Shown: positions 1-13,626, counted from the stretch's first letter. The stretch is 64,000 bases of DNA from Schizochytrium sp. TIO01 (GCA_004764695.1 SMSO01000004.1:1391501-1455500), one strand, 5' to 3'. The notes: generated from the letters alone by a model not told the origin. Made by a program: numbers and translations.

Positions 1-3000
1 ACGATATTTCCGTGGATCAGACGCGGCCTGTTATTCCACTCTTCTGATCCAACTTTAACGTGGGGAAAACAAAAGGTGTGTGCACTTACGGCAACCTAGA
101 GATTCTTACGAGGTAGTGCGAAGATTATGTACGCAAAACATAGGAGCGGACCATCCGTTTGCGCTTCGTACATCGTTGAGTCTGCAAGCGGGACTAGCTG
201 GCGTCTTTGGGTCTAGAGTGCTTTGTTTTCCTTTGTTTTCCTCGCTTTGTGTTAGCCATGTGTATGTGGCTTCTACTCTGACGAGTAGTTGATTGACTAG
301 CATGAGGAGGCTCGGGAAAGGGAGGTTGAGGGAGTGAAACTGCTGGCGAGCGCGCGAGGGAAAGGCCGAGGAGCGAGGGAAGAAGTAAGTCACAAAGCTC
401 AAGCTGTATAAACTATCAGCCAAGTCAAGATGAGTCCGATGGCAGGTTTATGGCGAGGACCTGGATGCAGAAATTGCATTTCGCGGCCCGGGACAGCGAG
501 AGTGGGTGCTTACTTCTTCGCGAGTGCCATGACACGCACTTGAACGAGGATAACTTACTTGTCAGCCTTGCTAGCTTTGCAAGCTTTGCAAGGTGATGGT
601 ATACAACTAGTTAGTTGTAGTGGCTACCTGTAAATTCATAGTGCCAATATGGAGGATCCTACGGAAGCGGTGCGGACTGTGCAAAGCACTCTAACGAATT
701 CAGCATTCTGGCCCACGAAAATAGCGATGGACCACACCGTCTCGTTCCACGGTCTAGACCTCCTACCACGTCGCGAGATAGATAGTGTTTTTGATGTGAG
801 ACTAAAGAGTCGTGAAACATCTTCGTATATACCTAAAATGATTAAGCTAAGCAGCGCAACAAAACCTGTCTGACCGTCATTCTCGCTGGAACATTTTCGT
901 GTAAGAGAGCACCTGGTGTGCAAAGGCTGTGTTTTAGGCAGTTCTACCATAATAAAAGTGCACGCACTAAACCAGTGTCGCAATTCGCGGTAGATATCAA
1001 CGCAAACAAACTGCAAGCCCTTAGATCAAGTCAACTTGGATGGACGGATCTAGTGAATAGGCAGCTGCTTTGAATATAGGAGGACATCAACTAGAACATG
1101 GTCATCAAGCTCAGAAGGTGAACCTGTAGCTGCTTGAGACATATCATGCCTATTGTGAAAAAGCAGATGGCATCTTGAGGGAGTCGTCGGTTGCCATATC
1201 ATTATTGAGAGGATATAGCTAGAATGCGCCCATAGACTTCACAGCATATGAATTTGCAGCTAGTTGTCTTTCTTGCTAGACTAAATATTACTATGATTAT
1301 ACTAGTCACATTTGGAATTGGCTCGATTGAATAGACCTCTTTCGGTGCCGGGGGTTCGGGCTTGTTCAAACGGGACCATGCTCACTAGCCCAAGGCTACT
1401 CCTATCAACCATCTTGCATTGGTGAAAAGCCAAGTATAAGCATGTCGATCCGAATTTTCTAGCTTACGATACAATGAACTCACGTCTCTCAATCGAGTCC
1501 GAACGATGTTATTATCAGGACTAAACAACTACGGCAAAGTTTTGCTGAAGGTGCCCGCTCTTTCCTCCTATATTTTACTTACTGACATTTGTCTATTAGC
1601 GTTTACAAACGAAGCTAATGTTTCCTCGACTTTACTTAGTATAAAAATTCCGCGCTGCAATTCCAGCAAAAAGATACAAGCATGTATTTACGAAATGCAA
1701 TTGGTAGACGCTTAACAAGAAGGCGTTGTGACATCCACAAACATAGCACAACGTTATCGATGCTGGGTGATTAGTTCATGCATGGTATCCATTTCAGAGC
1801 TCATCTAAGTTCTGCATTTGTATAACAGAATGATGCTAGACTTAAAGACTGAAGAAAATGTTACCAAATGGTATCCAGCGGCTATTTCTTCAATTTGCTT
1901 GGTCAATATGTGAGGTCCGCTGGTGCGGGAACTCATGAGTTGCACTTTGATTTAAATGTATGGTTCTCTTTACGTTCACTTGCTCACTTTTGTCACCTAA
2001 CTATTATCAATTGCATATCTTCGCGATTTTTAAATTCGTGTAAAATTCCAATTTACTAGCTTTAGCATATAAATAAACATTTCTTTATTATACCACACAT
2101 GGACTCGTGTCTCGATGTTGTAAGTTAAAAATTGTGTCTGGTGATCAGTACCTAGATGTATTTTTCCATCCTTCGAATGTTTATGTGTTTTCAGATACTT
2201 TTGTGCAATTTTATTCTCGAGAACATGTGCGACTTTCTATTTCACTAAGGAAAAAAAAAAGTCTGTAGTCCGTGCATCTACCTCATCATATATTTTAGTG
2301 ATACATGCAGAGATTATACTTGCATCAATGAGTTGTCTGTAACCCCCTTCCACTCCTCCTGGAAGTATAATTCATTGGACAATATTCATTCACTTAAGGA
2401 TAATCACATGTAATTACAATTGGATAACTTAAAACAAAGGAGTCAAACTCGACATTGAGTTTCTGTAACATTTTTCACAGAAATGAAATAATAATTAAAT
2501 AAGGGGGGGAAAGAAGAGAGTTTCGTTAAAACTACGGTATAATTGTTGTAAAGCTTAGTTTCGTAGGAACAGGGAGAATCTCGCTTTTGCTGACTTTTTG
2601 TTTTGTTTTAGTTTGTTTTGTCATGAAGCATCTACCATTACTAATAATATAAATATTACCTATTACCTATTACCTACAAAGAACAAAAGTGAACTACTAT
2701 GAACAAAGGTTAAGAGAGCGTCTTTGTAACCAAAATTAGTATTGAGAGCCCACACTTGATAGCCTGATATGAAGTAAAGTAAGTGTGCTTGCGGTATGTT
2801 CCCTCTCTCCCTCGGGAAATGCCTTTCTTTCTACCATTTTCCCTATATTGTTATTTCAACACATAGCTTTTTTAATTAATATTAGTAGTTAAGCAAGGAG
2901 AGGATTATTAGCCCTCATTCGAGTCTGTAGCTTTGAAAGAATTGGTGCACGTGCAATAAGTTAAAAAAAGTATAGGGGTGGAGAGACGTTATTCATGGGG

Positions 3001-6000
3001 CGTTTTGAGGCAAATGCATGGTAGAGTCGTGAGCTAAACTTAGAAAATAAGAAAGAGATTGCAGTCACAACCAAATTCATCACCATTTAACTTGGACTGA
3101 CATAATCGAGTCGATCATCATATGCAACGTAAGCAGATTCAAAGTAGAAATACTTAAGGATATCTTCATTGTACGTCTACGCCAGTCTAGAATTATTTTA
3201 TTTGCAGACCAGTTAAGCCTCATAATACTACGGATGTTTTACGTAACATATTACCAAGAAATTACGCAATAGAGCTCTTGCAGAAAGTGTAAGCTACCTC
3301 CTTCTCCAATTTTGGTGTTTACTCCTCAAGAAAAATAAAATTGGCTTCGATTAGCTATTTTGTACGTCTTGACAAACACAAGTAGAACAATGTTCACTAG
3401 CTGAATGTGCGACATGATCATCAATGTGCTTTTCGAAAGACACCTTCTTTCGTTCACAAACAATATAGTTGGCAAGATTGAACAGTGCTTGTTACAATCA
3501 GAATGGTGAGCGACTCTTGGCGTACCGTTGAGTTAAACAATTTTCGTTAGAATTGCTACTTAATCTCAAGCCAATTAGACAAAAACTTCACGCAAACATT
3601 TATTGGAGGGATAACAGACAACTAGGTACTAAACCAAGATCCGCAATTTTGTGCTTACAGATAAGTATTCAAGAGAATGATGATAAGAGAGACTGAAATT
3701 GCAAGTTGAGAAAACGTACCAATCGAGCTTCTTTAAATTTGATCATTTGATCATTTGAACATTTAGAATCTGACTATCTAGTATACTTTTGCCCATTTTG
3801 ACTTCTACTTACAGGCCAAAAGATACAAAGCCAAAGCTTATAACGTAATCCGAGTCCTTTTCATTCATAAAATCCGAACCGACTCTAAGCAAGTACACTG
3901 TCTCTGTGCAGGTAATCATTATTCATTTTAATGTATTTATAGTGTTCAATGAACGAAAAAAAAACTCCAACTTTTAATTTTTAGATTGATGGTGTATAAT
4001 TTCTTGTGAGCTGTGTTATCATTAGCTAGAGCATAATGGGAAGATGAAGGGAAACATTTAAGATGATTTAAAGAACCCATTCTAAACTTAGACCGGTAAA
4101 GTTAGCGATTTACTTACCTAGGGAATGGAAATTAAGGCGGTGTGGCTAATATTATTTTGTAGTATACAGGGACAGAGATTCTGTATAGTATGTGACTGAA
4201 GAGGTCAGATTAACTCATTCCCGCAATTCGCACTTATATATATTTTTTTGAATATATAGTACACTTTCAGGTATTGTGTTGTTTGACTTCACACTTGTAT
4301 CGAATTATCTATAGCTCTAATCCGCCCGAATATAGCGCTTCAGGAGTTACAATAGCGTACAAAAAACCCTGGCATTATCTTGTCCACATAAACCTAAGAT
4401 TGGCGATGTCCGTTATATTAAGAAAGTAGTTTCAATAATTTCTCATCGATTTTAAGTGCGGGGAACATGGGCAACTTTTATTCGAAAAACCGACTAGTAC
4501 CACCTCGAATTTCGTTTTTTTATTTGTATTTTCCTTTTTTTAAATGGCAACATTCTGTCACGGGAGCGAACGCAATGTGAGAAAGCAAAAATGTTTGATG
4601 CCAGTTGGAATAGCCATTTAGAAAACCCTGAGACAATGATGTGTGAGAATATGAGGAAATCAACTTTGGAACACGTTGCTATAAGGTGAAAATCCATATT
4701 GATCGAAGATCCAACCTCTGTAGAATGAAATTCACACAGGCCTAGTAGAATTGTAAAACTCCAAATGGACAGTAGAGGACATAAGCTGTAAGTCCCTAAA
4801 GGACCCTAAGTAAGTCTCTTGTTATAAAGAGGAAACATAGACATTGGAAAACTAATTAGCAGCGAACCCTGAACTCAAACAAGCTCAAGGCAAACATAGC
4901 AATAACCTTTAATTAATATAGTCAAACATATAAACCACTTCTCTTAATGATCTTTAAGTTTACGTAATCACGTTTCATTACTGGCCCATATTTAATCAGT
5001 GTACAGCAGCATTGACGACACATAGGCCATGTCCAACATTGCTTGAATTTAGAAAGAACCCTGTTTTGAGCATTAAGCCACCGAAAACACCTATAAAAAA
5101 TGCATAGTGAATGGGTGAGAAGGACTACCATTGTCCACGTTGATAAACACGGCACCAAATTCGAATATGCTGACGTACCTATCGAAGGAAGTAGTGAAAG
5201 AGGAGTTGGTAGAGTTTTAGGCGTTCCAATGTAAGACCTCAAGCATTTAAGACTAGCATATAAGTAGAAATAGATATCCATACTTCTTGATTTACAAGCT
5301 ACGAACCAAAATTAAGCATAGACATTACATAGAATCAAATATAGAGTCTGAACCAATAGCTGAAGAGACAACTTAACCAAACCTCGTCAATAGTGTCTGG
5401 CTCAGATTAAGGTTATCTTAGTCTATCTATAGCATGAATCAATCTGCGGTTCCAAAAATAGCAGATTTCTAACTCTTGAAGCCACATATTATGATGATTT
5501 CTTCAGCCTTCTTCAAGCCTTCATCTTCATAGTCATCCTCTAGCTGACCAAACCCATCTTTTAGTAGAACCTTGAAAGTTTCCTCGTCAGTCTAGTGATA
5601 TAAAGTTTATCATTAAAAAAAAAAGTATTAATATTTCTACCGCGATCGAGTTCATGCAGAAGTCCAATCTCTGCTCCACAACTGCAGCTGATATAGTAAA
5701 CTCCTACTCTTTAAATATAAATATTTTGAGCATAGAAGAATCAGCCAGGGCAATTTGGTTCTAATCTTTGTCTATCTTCAGTCGAAGAATATTCGTGGGA
5801 AATGCTTTTAGCATATTGCACAGTAAAAGTTCATGCAAACACGAAATAATTTCTTGCTATAGTTGAGCAGATTCTCTTGAAATCCTCCATTAAGTCTGAC
5901 AACTTATTAAAAAATAACTACTCGCAAGTCTGAGAGTATGTTTTGAGAAGCAAAGGGCTGAAAAAGGAAGTTCTGCTTAGTTTTACCTGATCAAAGCCTT

Positions 6001-6235
6001 TGCATAGGGAGGGTGGGATGCTAAGTTTGGGATCTAGTTGAGGGGAAATTATCGAGAGAGAATAAAAAATTGAGTTTAGCTGTAAATTTGAGATGGAGAC
6101 AGTTGAGAGCACAACATGGCTCAAGTGTTTCAGGGTATTTTATAGTGATAGGAAGAACATGAATTTGATTCCAAAGCCCTTGCGTTTTATAGCTGTAGAG
6201 GGTGAAGCAAACTTTGGATAGGTTGACCAACCTTC
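1..6235. other. Gene-poor intergenic region, left edge
   Basis: I see no supported gene here. Open frames are short (up to about 126 codons), overlap each other on both strands and have no recognisable motif. The sequence is AT-rich from about 1500 onward, with homopolymer runs and a TATTACC triplet repeat at 2654-2674. The first kilobase is less AT-rich and could hold an exon of a gene starting outside the window, but nothing in it reads as a protein family I know. Confidence 0.6.
2654..2674. repeat. (TATTACC)3 heptanucleotide repeat
   Basis: Three perfect tandem copies of TATTACC, followed by a partial TAC. It lies in AT-rich intergenic DNA. Related TACC/GGTA words recur elsewhere in the window (near 21100, 37190, 51160 and 51330). 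Confidence 0.85.
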
Positions 6236-7614
6236 TTAGAAGGTAGACTGGTAGCTCTCATAGAGGCACTGGAAGGGGACAGCGCCAGAGTCAACAAAGT
6301 TGTCCATGAGAGAGATGATGTTGGCGGCAGTACCGGCACAGAGAAGAGTAAGGGAGTAGATTGAGAGGATGACAAGGAAGATTTTTTCCCAGAGTGCAAT
6401 CTCAATGTTGCTCTCCTTGTATGCAATCCAAAAGAAGCCCATGGGAGCGAGGAAAGCAAGGATCGGGCCAAAGAGGGATCCCAAGAGGGACACTAGACTG
6501 TCAAAAAAGTAGACACCGTTGGACACGACGTAGGAAAAGATGAGAGTGATGAAAGAGATGACGAACCAAACGAGGCGACCGCGCCAGCCATTGTCGTTGA
6601 CGGTGCTTGGTGAGACGATCTCGTGGACGTTACGGTGGAAGGCACACGCAATGATAAAATAAGAGACCAGAAGATGAAGGGCAAGGCAGACAGCAGCTGC
6701 AGACACAAGACCACCGTTTGCACTCGGGTCAACTTCCTTAAGAATAGAATCACTGGCATTCTCACCGCTGAAGGTGTAAGAGACAATACCGACAAGGAGG
6801 TAAAGGCCAATCTGAACAGGAGCACTAATGTAGAAAGACTTGGGGAAATCTCCAGCGTTGCCCATCTCAGCAATCATCTCAAAGTAGACGTAGCAGCCAA
6901 GGTAAGCGAAGGTAATCTTGGAGAGTGCACCGAAGAAGTCAATCCAGGTCATTCCCTCAGGAGGAGATCCAGTTGTAGTCTCGCGACCAGTCGAGTCCTT
7001 CATGTTGATAAAGAGGTAGATGAGCACCATGAAAATTGCAACAACGATGCAGGCAAAGTTAATCCAAAAGACAATGCGAGCAGTGGTGAAGCTACGGACC
7101 TGGATCGGGACGATAAGAGCTCCAAAGGCAACGAGACCCCAGAGAGCATCACAGAGACCAACGCCCCAGAAAACAATACTGAGTGTCTGGGTAAGTGCGA
7201 GAAAGTAACTTGAGACGGTGAAAAGCATGTAGATGTTTGTGACTGCTTGACAAACCAGGAGTAAAACTTGTTCTTGAAGAGCTGGTCGGAAATTGAGCTG
7301 TACGAATGGGCGTTAGGGTAAAGGACGGCGGTGCGGTGGATAAGCATACCAATGTAAATGTTAATAGGGCCAAGGATGCCGATAAGGACAATGGCAAGAG
7401 CATATCCAACTTCAGCAAATGCAAGACCCATGGTGAGCACACCTACACCAACAATCTCACCAATCTGAATCATACTGACGGTGCGCCAGCTGAGGTTACC
7501 CTCACGGCCACCATGGTTTGAAGAGGCTTCAGGGGTCTCATCAACAAAGGACTTGGACTTGGTCGCACCAACTCGACCAGCGTCGAGCGACATGTCGCCG
7601 CCTTCAAGAGCCAT
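6236..7614 (-). CDS. AAAP-family amino-acid transporter, copy 1, with one frameshift
   Basis: Probable amino-acid permease of the AAAP (Aa_trans) family, an integral membrane protein that moves amino acids, usually with protons or sodium. The ATG at 7614 opens a frame that matches the three paralogues through the N-terminal block with GEIVGVGVLTMGLAFAE and the GPINIYIGMLI helix, then loses homology after WFVKQS. Homology resumes in another frame at TVSSYFLALTQT and continues intact to the stop at 6236. Alignment with copy 2 needs exactly one extra base around 7243-7246; with it the gene has 460 codons (459 residues), close to 453-456 in the paralogues. No other lesion is visible, so this is either a very recent pseudogene, a strain-specific mutation or a one-base sequence error. 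A translated short form would have 204 residues and lack most membrane helices. A motif shared with the other copies lies about 50 bp upstream. Confidence 0.85.
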
Positions 7615-7625
7615 GGTTACTTGTA

Positions 7626-7709
7626 GTTTGCTGAAGTAGCTGTTCTTCGGTTTTCGAATTGAAGTTTCGGGTTTGCTTTGGCTAGTTTGCTTGCAAGGAT
7701 GGGTTTGCT
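7626..7709 (-). promoter_or_regulatory. Cluster of AGCAAAC elements upstream of transporter copy 1
   Basis: On the coding strand the heptamer AGCAAAC occurs four times in 84 bp (plus-strand GTTTGCT at 7626-7632, 7671-7677, 7685-7691 and 7703-7709). One lies inside the longer motif AGCAAACCCGAAACT (7663-7677), 49 bp before the ATG, which is also found upstream of copies 2 and 3. This looks like a promoter or 5'-UTR control element shared by the family. The function is inferred; only the repetition is seen. Confidence 0.45.
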
Positions 7710-8713
7710 TGAGCCCTTGCTCGTGTTGTTTTTGTCTCTATAGTCATCTTTTTGTGCTTACAGCTCCTTTGTTTTCTAGTGTGAACCCTATAATTGCTCG
7801 TGAGGACGTTTTCTTCCTGTCCATAGTAAGCAATTACTTATATTTCGTAGGGAAACAAGCAACTGCAAAAGTCAAATTACAGGCAAGCACGCTCCTCATT
7901 TTTTGTAAGACAATCGGGGCCCGGATTTTATTTTACGTTTTCCCATAATCATGATACAGATCACAAAGAAGAGAGAATAAAAGAATTTTTAAAAAGAAGA
8001 AAACAAGGTGACGAGATTGACTTTAAAGTTTCCATCTATTCACTTAACCTTCGTGCTTCTGTGCGACCAGCTCGGCGTGACCACGCATGCATCTTGGCGG
8101 CCTTGGGCACTGTCCACCTGCGCCAACCATGCTGAAGTTGCGCTGCGCCAGCCGGTACAAAGTCCAAGAAAATTTGTGGTCTTCACCCCGCGCGTAGAGC
8201 CGTGCGCTGCAGTAGGCAAATGGAATATTTGTTCGCCTTGTTCGCTCCGCTCGCCGTTGTTCGTGTCTTGCTTGTAAATCTGCTGGCACCTTGAAACGGG
8301 TGGCACCTTAGTCAGCTGACTATATAACATGTTTTGAAAAGCGACACCTCCCTGGAAATTGACCAGTGAAAAAAAAAGTTCTCTCAACAAAGAGCAACTA
8401 AAAAGCCTTTCGCAAAGCCGCTCCGTGGCCGAACCATGCTCCCGACAAAGGCACAAAAGAAGTTAGCTCTTGCGGACTATGAGAGGATCGGGGTTTCGTG
8501 GCAGCAGCAGCAGCAGTAGCTGTTAAATCCACTGCTAATTAAGGCGTTTTCGCAATAAGAACCTCGACTCGAACGTTTCTCACTTCAATAATTACTGCTT
8601 TTATATTGCTGAATTATCTTTTTGTTTTTGTTTCTCCAAAGCTCTTACCACATAACAATAGAATAAAATAAAGTAACTGGGAGGAATAATTGTTTTTAAA
8701 GCTGGCTTTTATT

Positions 8714-8750
8714 AAAAAAACAAAAAAACAAAAAAACATAAAACATAAAA
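8714..8750. repeat. A-rich low-complexity tract with C interruptions
   Basis: Runs of six to seven A separated by single C residues, going over into ACATAAA words. Typical intergenic low-complexity DNA for this window. Confidence 0.7.
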
Positions 8751-10211
8751 AACTTGTATAAACAAAAAGCTCTCCTTGTTTCTGTTGTCGATAGGAAAAT
8801 GGTGAAATAGCGTTAAATTGTAAAAAACAATGTTCTTTGTATGACCTCTTTAGATTGGTACCGTGAATTTAGTTTCGACTCTGTCATTTGTCGCATAGCA
8901 TACTGCTTGCGCAAAATAATAGTTGATCCAAGCATTTTGATTGATTTTAACAAAATATTTTTGTGAGCGGAATAGATGGAAGAAGCTATGTGTTTTCCAT
9001 CTTGTCAAGTTACAAGGCACATAGATCAGAGGCATTGAACATCTGTAAAAGTGCCAAGGAAACGACCAGGATGGAATAAAAGTATGTTTGATTGTTTGCT
9101 TTTTTGAATCATAGGACCAGTTGAGGGCAAATATCTGAAATTGCAGTTCTGGTAAGAGTGAAAAGAGAGCATTCGTACAGCTAAAAAATTCCGAAATTCG
9201 AAAGCAAACGGGGACGGCTGTACCATTGGGTAGGTACTAGCAAATCAATAGAAGCAGAGGAGATTTAAAAATATCAACTTAGCTTTCATGGGTAAGTGTC
9301 TGCTTCGATTAAAACAATAAAAATAATTATAATTATTGGACAAAAATAGTTTATCTAGCTTGTCAAACTTTGAAGAAGGAAGGAAGATAGCTCGGCTGGT
9401 TGCTCTTATTAGCACAATTGTCCAATGCATCGTATGAAAGATACAGCAAGCTGACAAATGATGTTATATTAAAGGCAATCTCTTCTTGTATCTACTATTA
9501 CAGCTTAATACAAAGGATATTACTGTTGCAATTTGCAGATTATACGCACAGCTGTTCCAATGTATGGCTAGTGCCAGGCAAGTCCTCGGCTAGAGCTGAG
9601 TCAGTCTATCAGTCCATTTTCTTATTCTTTACGTTTGAAATTATTTTATATCTCGCTTGATTTTGTCGTGTAACCTCTATATTGTCAGTCTCAGATGAAA
9701 GGATAGCGCTTGACGTGCGTACACGGAATCCTTTCGAGCATCACTACGACAGCTTCTTTTGTTGCCCTCAAGCGCCTAGAATATCGAATCAATCCTCTTG
9801 TCATTTGTATATTCCTTGAAGATTTCCCAGTGAATCGCAATTGATCAGAAATTCAAAAGAATCAAGAGTCAGGTTTAAGAAACTTAACAATGAACTCGTT
9901 AACAGATGAAGTTTCAGGCTAAACCATGCAGAATAATACAAACATGGATTTCCTTGTTATTTAATCATACTTCTGTGAGCCTTTTTGTCAGCGTCCGCGC
10001 AGCGCAAATATTTATGCCCTTCTCAAGCACTGATGAACTTTTTAATTATAAAAGGAATAGTCTTTCTTCAATAATACACCTATTCCTTTAATTGTTAAAG
10101 ACATAGTAGTCGTATAGTTACCCCCGATCCAGAGCAAAACACAGGTTTCAGTACAACGTTGCCGGGGATATCGGCTCACTTTTGGAAGTCACTGTCCTCA
10201 ATGACCACACA

Positions 10212-10215
<4 letters not shown>

Positions 10216-10246
<31 letters not shown>
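10216..10246. repeat. (GAT)n trinucleotide microsatellite, about 10 units
   Basis: Uninterrupted GAT repeat. The minus-strand frame through it encodes poly-His, but that frame shows no other protein character. Confidence 0.9.
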
Positions 10247-13019
10247 GTAAACAAAGAGCTTTAAAAGAAAGTTGAATACTTGAAGGGCGCCGAGGCGGGC
10301 GTTGAATAGCCATGAGATACTAATTATCAAGCTCTGGTCTATATTGTTAGCATTAGGAGGGATTTCATCATAGCTGCGTACCACTTTTTAGAATACGTAT
10401 CGCAGAGGTGACTCCTAGACTCTAGACGGCCACGTTTAGAGTTTGCTCTGTACATTACTTGTACTACTACCTATTGATTATCCAATTTGAGCATTCCACT
10501 TTCACTAAGTACTACTACTATTAAGCCCTAATGAGTATTACTACTAAGCCCTACTAAGTAACACTATTAAGTCCTACTCTTAACCCTTTAAGTTCGTCAA
10601 ACACTATTGGATCCCTGAGGGCAGTGTGCGGGCAGCGCCGGTAAAGACTTCGAGGTATGTCAAGACTAGTGCCAATTAAGTTTGCCTACTGTAGCTAGTT
10701 CCCGCGTCATGACGAGACTCGGTGGCACGCTTCTCAGAATGGAAGTTTGCAACCAGCTTAACACCGGAATCTGCTGCCAGGTTCTTCGCACTGTCGAGAA
10801 TGTTCGATTCATCTCGCAATTTGTACTACCGCTGCAGGCCCTTGATCGCTAGGAATGCCTAAGGCTTCATAAGTCGCTTTAGCTAGGTTCCAGTGCGCCA
10901 CCATTCATTTTGGAATAATTTTGGAGACGGGCGCCAATGGCAGGATGAGGAAAACACAAGTCGCGGGAGTTTGCGTGCGATTGAGGTGGCTTGGACGACA
11001 TACCTTGGGATCACGGCTCGGCGGCAGGCGAGTCCCTATTTGTGTTTGCCATGGTTGATATTGTTGATAGGCCCATGCAATTGGTTTTCAAGATGTCAGA
11101 CAATAGTCTAAATCGATGATGCCTAAGCTGCGGGTGCGCATTCTGCTCGCATCGTTCGACCATCTTCATTTGCGATTGCGCTGGCCGCTTTTGAGCGATA
11201 GTGCTTGCCTTCATTCTTCTTCTGGCTAGTTTTAGGGACTTTTCCTTATGAAACAGTGACTAATTACTATTCCACCTATTTAATTATATATATATATATT
11301 TTTTTAATTTTTTTTAATAAAATTCAAGTTTAAAAAAGCGTTTATTTTTATTATTCCAAGTTAATAGTAATATTTGTAACCTTGAAGGTTCTCAAGTAAA
11401 AAGGTTTTATTCTATAAATTGAAAAGAAACAGAAGCATTTTTGCCCTGGTGAATCACTAAGAATATGGCTGATAAGTGAGGCTAGGAAAAAAGCTCAGAT
11501 ATGCCTAGGTCTTACATATTCCCATGCTTCAGAGAAACAGAATCAAGATTCGCACTCGTCTATTGGTGGCTCGATCCCTTTGTAAGAGAATTATTAAAAT
11601 CCTCGAAGTCCCTGACAGTCGAGCCCAATTTGGAACTTTTAAGGGCTTCGTTTCCAGTTAAAGGGCAAGTTCTCTGCAAAGCAGGAAGGTTAGGACATAT
11701 GATTAAATCTTTTAAATTTGCGTTACTAGTAGTTTCAACGTTTTCTTTATTTTAATCATGCCGTGAAACTCTTTGCAGATTAAATTTGTCATCCAAACTC
11801 TCGAACAGGTAGCTCGCATAGAAACAGCAAGAGAGGGGGAACAAGCAGTCGCCGTCCTTCGAAGCAGTTATACAGTGCTTATTTGTCACTAAACAGAAGC
11901 AGCTAGCGTACGATTTTCATCTATGTAATTTGGAGAAAAGTAGGTAAAGTCAGATAGGAGTTTATTTCTATATAATATACTAAGCCACTAGAACATTTTT
12001 GAACTTGAAGGTTCAAATGAGGTTGCATACATCAAGTCGGATTCGAAGGAATACTTTGGTGAGCGGAAGTTTACAACCAAAACAACTTGCAACTACTTGA
12101 AGCCACGAGCTCATTCCTTCTTACAAGTTAGTAAACACGTGAAATTCAGCACAATTCTGCTGGCGAAGAGCCGTGACGTTTGCTCAACTGCAGATGCTCT
12201 ACCTCCGCTCGATCGTAAAATCGATGCTTCTTTCGGCAGCGAAATTCCATGACTAACCTCAAACTCGCCTTTATTAATGTAATGCTTGTTGAACTGAAGA
12301 AGAAAACTCCAAAACAATCCAAATTAGAAAATAAACGTACTCGTACCTGGTTCAATAAGTTACGATTTTTTCACTCTCAGCAGTTTCTACAAAAGCTACA
12401 ATACATGCTAGAGGTTAGCTAGAGGTAGGGCGGCAAGGTAGCGATCGCCAATTTAAACTTCAGGCTGTAGATGTATCTAATTAAAAATGTACCCGAATGG
12501 CAAATTCTGCCTCCTTTTCTCTTAAAGACAAAAACCAAGGAAAGAGAGCCGCTAGGGCCAGCCTGAGGACGCATTTAAAACAGGATATTCCAATCTCATG
12601 AGCATTATCTAAGATGATCTTCTTTCAAGCCGCGAATTAAAGGTTTAAAAATAAAAAATGCTTGTATTCTGCTCGCTAACTGTTAGGATAAAATTGTTCC
12701 TAAGTTATAAAGCCTGTCCATGCTGGAAAGATACGCTAGATGTCCTTCGCTTCGATTTCATCTAACATAACCAACCTACAGCTTGGACAACAGAAGCCTT
12801 TCTTCAAATTTTGAATACTGCGGTTAAAAAAAAGGCAACTGGTTATTAACAGACTAGAACTCTACTAAGGTTGGCTTTATTTCATTTTATCCTGCGATTA
12901 CATTGCCATAAAAGTCGTTACGAGGTATCACTAATGACGGGCAAATATATTATAGATCTATCAAATTTTGAAAACAGAAATTTCGCTGCCATGCAGGACT
13001 TAGCGCCGAAATGGCAAAT

Positions 13020-13287
13020 ACAAACATCCTATACTAGTACTGCCCAGTGATGGGTGTTGCCACTGCTCCAGTATTTGCCAAAGAGGACAAACATACTATA
13101 CTAGTACTGCCCAGTGATGGGTGTTGCCACTACTCCAGTATTTGCCAAAGAGGACAAACATACTATACTAGTACTGCCCAGTGATGGGTGTTGCCACTAC
13201 TCCAGTATTTGCCAAAGAGGACAAACATACTATGCTAGTACTGCCCAATGATGGGTGTTGCCACTGCTCAAGTATTTACCAAAGAGA
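13020..13287. repeat. 67-bp tandem repeat, four copies
   Basis: Four head-to-tail copies with a period of exactly 67 bp, starting at 13020, 13087, 13154 and 13221. Copies 2 and 3 are nearly identical; copies 1 and 4 carry a few substitutions, and copy 4 decays at its end. Each unit contains CTAGTACTGCCCA and CCAGTATTTGCCAAAG words. Because 67 is not a multiple of three, the unit cannot encode a repeated peptide in one frame. It lies about 340 bp past the stop codon of transporter copy 2 and could fall in or next to its 3' UTR. Confidence 0.95.
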
Positions 13288-13626
13288 ATCGAGACTGTCT
13301 ACCCAACTTTTGTCAAATATGTACCAAAACACATGGGATACGATGTTTGTAAAGGTAAAACTTAATTTTGATTTACACGAAGTAATCTATCGCACAAAAG
13401 GGAGCGTTTGAACGTAGAAGACGCAGATATATTTGATTGGGCAAAACCCAAGGTGGTGTATAAAGTATAAAGTAAAAGGGTGTTGAAAGATGTGAACACG
13501 CTCGCGGCAGCTAGAAGAAGTGCCTGTCATTACGACGTTGATATCCACTGGAAACATTACCAAGAAGTTGTAAAAACCCTCATATCCAACTGTTGCGCTG
13601 GCAAGAGTTAAAGTATTCACTCAGAC
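13288..13626. other. 3' flank of transporter copy 2
   Basis: Non-coding as far as I can see. It lies directly after the stop codon of copy 2 (minus strand), so it probably holds that gene's 3' UTR and polyadenylation signals. No single signal could be assigned. Confidence 0.5.

Larger units (their letters stand above)
7710..13019. other. Intergenic region between transporter copies 1 and 2
   Basis: No gene is supported. Features seen are an A-rich tract with C interruptions at 8714-8750, a (GAT)n repeat at 10216-10246, a degenerate CTACTAAGCC-like repeated stretch near 10500-10575 and AT-rich tracts near 11280-11340. A GC-richer stretch at 8044-8289 (minus strand) is open for 81 codons and reads smoothly, but it starts with GTG, has no ATG start and matches nothing I know; it may be an exon or gene remnant. 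Confidence 0.55.

Noticed and set aside
7200-7300. Short intron in transporter copy 1
   Set aside because: The paralogue alignment has no surplus residues here; only one base is missing, which an intron cannot explain.
13020-13287. CRISPR array
   Set aside because: The repeats are directly adjacent with no unique spacers, and the genome is eukaryotic.
13181-13411. 76-codon plus-strand ORF
   Set aside because: Begins inside the 67-bp repeat, whose period breaks the frame; no protein character.
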